DNA from: Lumbricus rubellus
Taxonomy: Eukaryota > Annelida > Clitellata > Crassiclitellata > Lumbricidae
Length of the DNA: 64,000 nucleotides
Reading direction: 5' to 3'
NCBI GenBank assembly: GCA_945859605.1
Contig: OX243814.1
Coordinates: forward strand, 27,055,230 to 27,119,229
The notes beneath the pieces were generated by a model. The model had not been told where the DNA came from. It made no database searches and saw only the letters and a list, made by a program, of their open reading frames with translations. Position numbers and translations under genes: made by a program. Shown piece after piece: positions 53,336-62,900 of the stretch; positions within the stretch are counted from its first letter, which is position 1, and each line of letters begins with the position of its first letter.

Positions 53336-54284
53336 TATCAGGTGACATACAGCAAGGTACTTTTAAATATATATATATCTATAAAAACAAGTGCATATTT
53401 ATTTTGATCACAAAACAACAGGTGCAGAAATGCAGCTGCATTTGAACTACAGGTTCAGAATAAGTGCTGAATGCATTCTTAGCATAATAACATCATTCTG
53501 AAAGTGCATTCATTTTGACTTGCACATTTACAGCCTGTGTAGACTTTGTATGGCAGAGCTTGTGTGCCATCATGATTGAGAACTATAGCCTGTTCTATTG
53601 AAGTCAAGTTCATAAAACTATTGCAGTACAGAGTGGGATAGAATGTTTTGGGCAACTTTCCATAGTCTTTTGGACAACTTTAAATACGCTTGACTGTCAG
53701 GGCTTAAAGTGTGGCAGGACGGTCATGGACGGTGTCCTGGCACTTATTTTCAAATCTATTTAGCCGTCCTGCCACTTATTTGGCCAGCACACCTTTTGGA
53801 AAGGTATGGGGCGTCCATGACTCCATGCACTTCTTTTTTTTACACTTTTAGCACTTGACAGTTCAATGCATCACTTTGTGGGAAGTGCTTGAAATTCATT
53901 AATTCATTAAATTAATTCATTTAAGAGGTTTTTATTGTGCCTCTTGAAGAGAATCTACTCAGAAGCGTGCCCAACCCAACCCCGGCTAAAGAGAACAGTC
54001 TTGAAGAGTAGAATAGAACGTGGTCTTTAGGGCTCTAGGCATTAAGACGTGCAGCCCATTCCAGATTGCAGGGCCAGCAGCCGGAATGCCACCTATCCAA
54101 TCAATTTTAAATGGTGCTATATAAATATCGTACAATGTAAATGTTTTGTTACCTTACATTACACCAAGTAAACATTGAACACTGAACAGATGAGGAAATT
54201 GTACTTCTTGACAAGTTGAGGAATATTTTTTTGCTTTGTGCGATATATCCAAATGTTTCATATCAGTTCTATTCTATTCTATTT
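53336..54284. other. No gene; possible element remnants
   Basis: A left hAT-like end cagggcttaaagtg at about 53699 has no partner end. The sequence ttgtgcctcttgaagagaatc then tactcagaagcgtgcccaac at about 53937-53975 is a degenerate SINE/LINE tail. No coding. Confidence 0.4.
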
Positions 54285-54915
54285 TTGGATTTATAAAGCG
54301 CCTCTCACAGCACAAACTAATCAGAGGCGCTCCCAGTGCAAAGAACTCCTGGAAAAAGAAAAGTCTTGAGACATCTGGCAGAAAAAGTAAAGCCTCCAGA
54401 TAAAATTTGAGCACGAATAATAGTAGGAAGGCCATTCCACAGAAAAGGGCAGACAGAGGCAAAGGCGCGGTGTTGGGCTGTGGCAGTCCGAGATCGTGGA
54501 ACAAGAAGATCATGACGATCTAAACAGCGGAGAGGACGACCAACGGTAGCTGAGAAAGGCTTCCTAATGAGATCACAAAGGTAGCAAGGCGCTAGACCCA
54601 AAAACATCTTATAGGTGAGAAAAAGAATTTTATATTGAATCCGGGCAGTCAGAGGAAGCCAGTGAAGGTGTTCAGTCATGAAAGCCGAAATGTGAGAGAA
54701 ACGAGGGAGGCGAGCAATCAAGCGAGCAGATGCATTAAGTACCGATTGGAGAGGAGCAAGGCGGAGTTTAGGTAGCCCAATGAGTAATGAGTTACAGTAG
54801 TCAATGCGGGAACAGATGAAGGCATGGACCATAAATGAAAAAATCGACGAAGAGAGAGATCGCCGAATGGCACGTAAACGACGTAGATGATAGAAGCTGG
54901 ACCGAGAAATATTAG
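54285..54915 (-). mobile_element. LINE 3' fragment (CR1/L2-like) with open RT C-terminus
   Basis: On the minus strand a continuous frame encodes the thumb/C-terminal part of a non-LTR reverse transcriptase ORF: ANISRSSFYHLRRLRAIRRS, AFICSRIDYCNSLLIGLPK, LNASARLIA, LHWLPLTARIQYKILFLTYK and FLWNGLP. It ends with ctgggagcgcctctgatt then gtgagaggcgctttataaat and an (aatag)n tail. The YCNSLL and LHWLP signatures are widespread in CR1/L2/jockey-type LINEs. It is 5' truncated and not autonomous. Confidence 0.92.
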
Positions 54916-55295
54916 CAATATGTGTAGAGAATAAAAAACATAGATCGTTAGTTTATGCTTATCGATTTCCATTACCTTAAATCAGTTAAAAGTTGTTCTT
55001 AATACAGAGACTGCATTTGCTTCTGAACGTTTTCCTCCTGATTAAGAAATGAGTCGTATGAAAAAGTATGATGGAAATACTTTTTATGTTTATTCATACT
55101 TAAGTATTGACACTGATCCGGCCAAATACATATATTGACATTCTCATCTTGTTCCTTGAATTTGTGCCAAAGGATGGTTATGAGAAACTTGGTGCACACT
55201 GTTCAATGTTCATTGAATAAAGCAGTTACAATTATAGTTTGATAGTCATTCTCACCTACTTTATTATCATTATTATTTATCATTATTATTATGGT

Positions 55296-55346
55296 AATTT
55301 AAATATAGCACTCCTTCAAGATTATCTGCTCAGATGTGCTTGCAGA
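55296..55346 (-). mobile_element. Degenerate SINE tail fragment
   Basis: aatatagcactccttcaag then tctgctcagatgtgcttgc resembles a decayed reverse-complement SINE tail. Confidence 0.4.
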
Positions 55347-55430
55347 CCAACCATGGTTGTACAGTAGTCTTGAGGCTAGAGAAGAACATGGCAGAGTGGC
55401 CCAGAAGTGTTAAGTGCAGTGCTAATAGTT

Positions 55431-55487
55431 TGCTCTCTCCGACTGGCCCTGTGACTTTCCAGGTCACAGGGCCAGTCGGAGAGAGCA
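55431..55487. repeat. Perfect 25-bp inverted repeat with 7-nt loop
   Basis: Arms at 55431-55455 and 55463-55487 are exact reverse complements, separated by tttccag. The arm (core gactggccctgtgac) is GC-rich within AT-rich DNA. It could be a transcript hairpin or a recent inverted duplication; no surrounding gene or mature small-RNA evidence can be read from sequence. Confidence 0.9.
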
Positions 55488-55984
55488 TTGCACTTCAGTT
55501 AATATTGACGCAATCACTTGTGACTTGTGTTTTCTGATAAGTGCTGTGAAAATCATTGCATTGGGTTTGTGAATCTGCATTTATAAAGTACTTGGTGGTG
55601 AAACAAATGATAGAATTCATTGATCAACATTAAATAATAAAGCAAAATTTTCAGAACTAGCATACAGTGAAAAAAATAGAAATTTACCAGTATGCAAAAG
55701 CCACAAAATGAAAGGAACCAGGATTGTTAACAGATTTTAATGCACCATCCATTTTGTTATGTTTACTAAATGAAAATGATGGGATCCTGTTTAAGGCAAG
55801 TCACGTCTGTCATTGGCACTACCGTGCTTTGTAGTGTAGATGAACTTGCCTGGGATAACAAATAAGCTTCTTGATTTTGCTGAGAATATACCGGTAGTTA
55901 TAATCAAGTGTCTTTAAAAATCTAACTTGCATCTTTACAAACAAACTTCTGCTACTCACCCTAGGCCGATTTAACATTTCTAGG

Positions 55985-56317
55985 CAGGGCCGGATTAAGC
56001 AATGTGGGGGCCCTGTTCTGGAAATTTTTGTGGGGGCCTTGTCCGGAAAATTTTTGCGGAAATTTTTTTTTAGTCGGGGAAAAAATGTTTGTCGGGAAAA
56101 TCATACCATTACATCCGCCAAAAAAGTTGATGACCTTTTTTTAGTCATATTACCAAAATTTTCATCTGGCGAAATTGACTTTGCGGAAAATAGTCGTTTC
56201 GTTGAAATTTCCCTTTAAAAAAATTTTTCGGCATTTTGTGGGGGCCCCCCTAAAGTGTGGAAAGTGTGGGGGCCCCTGTTCGGCCGAACATGTTGAACAT
56301 GCCTAAATCCGGCCCTG
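55985..56317. mobile_element. hAT-like MITE with CAGGGCCGGATTWAG ends
   Basis: A 333-bp element with ends cagggccggattaag and ctaaatccggccctg and a perfect 8-bp duplication tttctagg (55977-55984 and 56318-56325). It lies about 250 bp beyond the DDR stop codon and so may be in its 3'UTR. Confidence 0.94.
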
Positions 56318-56564
56318 TTTCTAGGACTCTTCATATGTATCAATATAATTCTAGAACTCTTAGTGTATCAATAACAATGACTTTTGAAGCTGTCCTTAAG
56401 TTCTGTCATTATCAGGCTTCTATGTTTGAATGCCTTGCAAGCATGAGAACATTTTGTCCCTGGTTTGTGTTCCACAAAACAACCGTCTATACCAGTCATT
56501 AGGACACTGTCCCTGGCATGCACGAGGACACTGTCCTTGGTTGGCATAATATCATATCTTTTGT

Positions 56565-56921
56565 TCAAGTGTGAATTGTGTGCAAGCCATGTCCTTGGAT
56601 GACATCCCAGTTACTGGACAGTTCCTCTCTTGGGTTATATCCCAAGTTTTTGCGCTGGAGAAACATGTGAATCTCATGAAAGGTCGGTCGATGTGCCTCC
56701 TCGTGGTTCCAACACTCCATCATCAGGTCGAAGATCTCTCGTGGACACGGCGACGGTCTGTCCAGATACGACTGGTGACCGTCGTTCTGAAAGTGGTGCC
56801 TCGCGTTCTCGATCACCTCCTTGTCGGTGAGTCCGGCGAACGGAAATTCCCGACCGAACGTCAGAATTTCCCACAGAGTGACGGCAAATGCCCAGATGTC
56901 GCTTTTGCAGCTGAATTTAAT
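56565..56921 (-). CDS. DDR terminal exon: kinase C-lobe and stop
   Basis: Begins after ctgtttcag and is in phase with the preceding exon ([20 protein letters not shown]). It includes the C-lobe landmarks [31 protein letters not shown] and [10 protein letters not shown]. About 22 residues follow the usual DDR end before the stop. Confidence 0.9.
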   Translation of the reverse strand: MKFSCKSDIWAFAVTLWEILTFGREFPFAGLTDKEVIENARHHFQNDGHQSYLDRPSPCPREIFDLMMECWNHEEAHRPTFHEIHMFLQRKNLGYNPREELSSNWDVIQGHGLHTIHT

Positions 56922-59900
56922 CTGAAACAGATTTGTTTTGAATTCTTTATTTACAGGATGCAATGTGTGTAGCAATGTTTGTGTATATGAAAGCAACGCT
57001 TTTCCTGACTGACACTGTAAATGGTTCCTCATCAGTTGAAAATGCTCTGTTTTAGCATTAGCCATTCATTTTTTAAATTTTGTATGTGCACTTGTTATAA
57101 CGCCCCTTCAAGCTCTCTATTTAAAGGCGCTCCCAACTACCCACTTCAGACACTCGGAGCTTCACACCGAAGCGATGAGCAACTGCAGGTGGATTTGCCC
57201 AGGGTCCCAATGCAGCGATTTAAGGTGGATTCGAACCTGCAACCCTCCGGCTGCAAGGCAACGAACATACCCACTACACCACCGCACCCCAAAATGGTCA
57301 TGGGCTTGAGAATCTGAGTTTCTCACCATTATAATCGACTCCCAGGCCATCCATCGTATCGGCAGAAGCGTCCCTCCTTCACCCTTGTAATACTCTACGC
57401 TGTACATCGACCGACTGCGACCCAAGTCAGAGATTTTTATCGTGTACTGACTGCCGACGAGACAGTTCCTTGTTGCAAGGTCACGATGAACGACGTTGTG
57501 TGTCTCCAGAAACTTCATTCCTGACGCAACCTGGGTTGCCATGTAGACCAGACAACCGTAGCTGAAACAGATGACATAAGAAATTCTAAGCCATTAGTCA
57601 TCCAAGCCACAATCCATTCGAATTCCAGCTGGTAGAAATTTGCAGTTGGAAACTGAATAAGCGAGGGCAGTGACCAAGGAATGCACCAGAGCATGGGCAT
57701 GAATGGAACAGTGAAGGAAATTGCCCCCCAGATGCTCCCCTCCTGGTGCTGTTTGATTTATCAATCACTCAGTTGTGAGTTATTTTTGTGACCAACTAGC
57801 CAAATAATCACAAATTAAACATAGTAATTATTTATTAACAAGAGAAAGGCCACAAAGGTAATAGAATATTACTTAAGAAAGTGCTTTTAATGTAGCTTGA
57901 AATAAAAAATTCTGCTGCGAAGACATTCAAACGTACATGTATATATCGGCGCAGCAGAATATTTACTATTCCAGTGCGAAAGAAAAGCACGGAGGCAGGT
58001 TTGCATGAAGGATGGGCTTAATCTGATGCCTTAATGTGACACAGAGAAGTCTGGAGTTCAATTCCTGTGCCTGTGTAGATAAGAAATTTGTTACTGATAG
58101 GCAAATTGCAATGTGTGTTGTCTGTTGTCTTCGGTTCAGTATCTTCTAGTGTCATGTATTCACTTGTGTTGCTACGTAAACTCATCAGCCGGTGAAAAGA
58201 TTGTCTTCTGAAATACCCTTGTCAACTGCTTAGATAAAGTGTGTTTCAGTAATAAACAAATTAAGTGTAGACTGTGTGAAAAGGAATCTAAGTAACTCAC
58301 CTGAGTGCAAAGTGACTATCTGCTTGGTCAGCATTCAACAAGAACTGGTGAAGATCGCCGAGACTCGAGTATTCTACGACCACCGCTACTGGTTCCTCGC
58401 TCGTACAGATGCCAAGAACCTGGACTATGTTTGGATCTTGCAACCTCATCATCGTTCGGACTTCGTTGAAAAATTCAGCCCTAAACTCAGAAACAGGACA
58501 CAACAGTTTTGTGATGCAGAGTTCTCTTCAAATTTTTTACCATAATGTTGGGTGTAGTGATGCAGTGGGTATGTGGTTGCAGGTTCGAATCTACTTCAAA
58601 GCCGCCTCGTAGGGACCTTGAGCAAGTCCTTCACTCGCAATTGCTCATGCGCTTCGGCGTGTAACTCCGATTCAGTGTCCATGCTGTAGTCGAGAGCGCT
58701 TCTGAAGAGAAATCTTGAACGGTGCTATAACAATTGCCAATACATACACAATCCAATTTGCGGAAAGCAATTTTTAGGGACCCAGTATCGTATTGTACCT
58801 ATGGATTTCTAAAGTACAACGTAATCAGCCCACAAGAAAAGTAAAGTCTTAAGACCTAGGGCAGAGATAAAAAGCAACACCTAGAGATTCAAAATAGCCT
58901 TCTCTTTCAGTCAGTGTTTCCATTTTATAAGGTTTCCACCCACATAAATTTTCTGAAAACCCGAGTCTTTGGGACTAGGGTAAAGAATTGCTTTGGAACT
59001 CTACCGACTATATTTCTACAAGAAACTTACAATTTCATCATAAATCCCCACTCCAAACCAAAAAATATTTTCAGGTTATACCTGAACAATTACATTTTAA
59101 AGAGCAATTGCCTGGTAGTGTTCCGAGCATCTTCATGGCTGACATACCTTGTTTGCTCTGAGGCATGTCTGTCGAGTAGCTTAAGGGCAACGACATGCGA
59201 TGCAGCGTAGGCGGATGGACTGGCTTCTCTCGTGTGAACATCCGGCTTCACTTCGTACAGATGAATCTATCAGGTTAGAGAAAAACTGTAGGGCAACTGT
59301 TATAAGTTTAATTATTAGTAGTAGTATTTTTAATTATTAATGGTTAACTGGCTCTTGCGTGAGCATAAGAGCAAATACCAAAAAACTCGGGATTTGAAGG
59401 TGGGTACTGCAAAACCAACTGAAATTCATAAGTGAAGAGTTGTACAGTTCAATTCTGCTCTGCATCCAACTTGGACGGCCTATTCCTCCATCTTAGGCTA
59501 AACAGAAATTCATAATCAAACAGAAATTAGGCTTCGCTAACCTCACCAAACGTTCCATAGCCCAAGTTCTCCAGAAATACCAATCTCTCTTTTGGAAACT
59601 CAAGATTATGTGAAAGTCTTTCCCCCGAAGAAGGACTGCTGCCCCTCCTCCGATCCCCGCTCCCCGAACCCAGATTGTCTGGCAGAGCATTGGCGACTTG
59701 GAGTGTTGCCCCATGGACGGTTGGTGGTGATAAGCAGCTTCCTGAAGGCCACACCCCGGGCGAAGGTGTCCGGCAGCGACAGACAGCAGGCGGTGGCTTC
59801 TGCTGCTGTAGACTGTCGATCGTGGCAGTGGAGCTCTGCTGCTTCAGCTGAGATGCGATGTATTCAGAGATGATGGACCCTACAAAACAAACATGGCAAA

Positions 59901-62900
59901 TGATTTCAATGTGACTAATAGCTGTGCCATCTCTTAGATGGTTGTTGCCACTTTAGAAACATAGACATGTCCTCAACAGACTTTTGAAAGACACCAAACA
60001 AATGTTCAGACACACACCCACACACACACGTACATAATACAGTACACACATATATGTACCTACATTAAAACCCATGAACCGAAAAAGATTAATATGTCTA
60101 TATGCATTTTATCTGCATGTATAACATGTATATATAGAGGTTCAAAGTGTGCTATAAAGATTGCACTACTTCTTGCATTACTTACTTACTTAATTAATTA
60201 CTTTTTGTAATTACTTTTTAAAATAAATTTTCATTTGATTTCAGATCAAAAAGAGCAAGCTGCATAACACTTAAAGACTTTTGACAGAAATAATCTCCAA
60301 AAACTTCTACTACCCTGAGAGAGAAACACCTGAAACATTTACACTGAAAGCTGTACGTCACATAAATGCAAGCCATGCAAAAATTATATTATACCCGGTA
60401 ATTTAATTTGCTAGGTGCAAATGTTACACGTGTAGAGAAGGGCATTGATTAGATAATAATAATCTATATCGTCATAATAATCTTTATCGTCGTAACAATC
60501 TTTATCGTCACAATAATCTTTATCGTCATAATAATCTTTACCGTCATAATAATCTTTATCGTCATAATAATCCTTACCGCCATAATAATCTTTATCGTCA
60601 TAATAATCCTTACCGTCATAATAATCTTTACCGTCGTAATAATCTTTACCATCGTAATAATCTTTACCGTCGTAATAATCTTTACCGTCGTAATAATCTT
60701 TACCGTCGTAATAATCTTTACCGTCGTAATAATCTTTATCGTCATAATAATCTTTATCACCGCACCCGAATCTCTTGGATCCGACGTGTCAATCTTCGCT
60801 GATGATCTTGGCGATGGCTTGGCTGACTTTCCGATCGTTTTCTTCCGCGTTGCCTCTGCCTCCGACTCCTCAACTCCCGCATCCTTTGGATTGACAACAA
60901 CATTGTACATCAATCCGTTCGACAGTTTCCCATTTGGTAAGGTCGGCGTAAGGTCACTCATGTTGAAGCTGACGTGATCCACGGCAAACATACTCTTTGA
61001 CGGACTGCTGTTGCGACTGAACTTATAGCGCCGGTATTGGCAGATGACTACAAGGCTGATGACCATGATGAGGAAGATGAACGCGGCCAAGGCACCGATG
61101 ATGATGCCAACGTACGTGTCGTCAAGGCGACGATGAGATTTAGTTTCGGCTGCGGAGGATGCTAACACAGCATCTTCATCATCTGAAAAAGGAAAAGTAC
61201 TTTTCTATAAAAATCAATGCGGGTATATCTTCTAATAAATTTTAGAGACTTCATGGTCATATTCTGATGAAGATATCTAAAGCATGTATAATAATCAATG
61301 GCAGCGGCGCCGCCGGGATTTTTTTTCTGTACGCACAACTTGCACAAAAGGATTTTTTCTGTACGCACAACTTGCACAAAAATATGAAGCTATCAGTGAT
61401 CGATACGAGCTTATATATAGGCCTATATATTATACATGTATGTATATGCCGTATACTGGCAATTATAAAATTTCCATAGATTCAATAGAATTTCATCGCT
61501 TATAATATTTCACGCTTTAATTTACAATTTGTTATTTTTTATAGCCTTTCAGCGCTGTACGCACTTGCGTAAGTGCGTACGCCTAGCGGCGCCCCTGATC
61601 AATGGACCCCAAATAGCAACCACTATTACTGTTCAGTGAAGCAAAAGAGTGGCAAGGCAAGACCGAAAGGACATAGCGTCCTGCTAACAGTATCACTTAA
61701 TTTTCTTTAGCAGATTTCAGAGAGCATTATATATTATACCACTTGCGGGGCCCAGTGGTGTAGGAGTATGTTCAGTGCCAGGGAGCTTCGGTGCTGCATC
61801 CCATGCGTGCAAGCCCGAGATATCTAAATCTCTGAATGTTAACTCCCAGCCAGGGGCTTGAACCTCAGTTCGTTGTATCCAACAGACAAATGCCACTCTC
61901 GCTACCCGGTGTAGCTAACTAGGCCAGCATTACTTGGCAAGTGGAAATAATCAAGCACATCGAATGAGTTGTTATTGACCACCTCCTCCTCCTCTCTCAA
62001 ATGTCGCATCAGCCTGATCTTGAAATCTGACTGTATCGGAGTCTTGCGATCGACTCTGATTGAATCGACCGAAGTTGGACGGCAAGACGGTCAAGTTGGA
62101 CGTCACAGGCGGAATTTCAGTTGCAAAAGGAAACAAAGTAGCCTCTAAAACAGCAGAGCATAATGCTGTAATAAGTGTGATATCGCTTAGGCTGAAAAAT
62201 GAAATAAAGTAGGCTGCATGTATTACGGTTGAATATCAGTTGAAAGAGCAAACAAAGTGTTTATTATTTTATAACGTAATCTGATTTAAGCTGGAAAATA
62301 AAACAAGCCGGCTCTAAGAACTGGGTGAATGACAAGCCAAACAGCCTTGCCTTAAGTAGTTCAAAACAAACCATTCAACCTCTCTGCCAGTGCCGCAATA
62401 ATGGAGTCTATGCCAAAACATGCAAAGCAACAAAACTCAAACACATCCTCCGCAGTCTGGCAAAGATTTGCAGCCTGAGAAAGGAATGTACAAATAAATA
62501 TAACGAAGCACACAGTGCCAAAGAAAGTGGCACTATTATGCTTTGTTCAGTTTATCTGGCAACAAAGGAATAAAAAAGGATTCAGGTTCCGACAGGTCCA
62601 CTCAACCCCTTCAAGGATCCTATAGATCCATCAATTCATTTGTCTCAGATATCTTCGATTTTTTTCTTCCGAACAATGAGTGAACCAGAGTCACAATTCT
62701 GCCATTTTGTATCCTTCTAAATTCTGCTCTTTAACCTATTCCATCAGGACTTGGTTATCTCGTTTCTTTTTCATTCATTCACTCGTTCATTTGCATAGGT
62801 CAATCAGGTTAAGCTTAGCCACCTGCTGCCGAAGTACAGCCACATGAATCTGGCATTTACATGGCTTTAGGCAGAGATGGTTTGATGCCGGTCTGTTCAT

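Noticed and set aside
53699..53850. Another hAT-like element starting cagggcttaaagtg
   Set aside because: No complementary right end or 8-bp duplication could be found downstream.
57909..57960. 11-bp inverted repeat attctgctgcg ... cgcagcagaat in a DDR intron
   Set aside because: The arms are short with a 30-bp loop and no target duplication; this is expected by chance often enough that I do not call an element.
59592..59873. Plus-strand frames opposite the DDR juxtamembrane exon
   Set aside because: The minus strand reads in phase with the neighbouring DDR exons and carries the glycine-rich loop.
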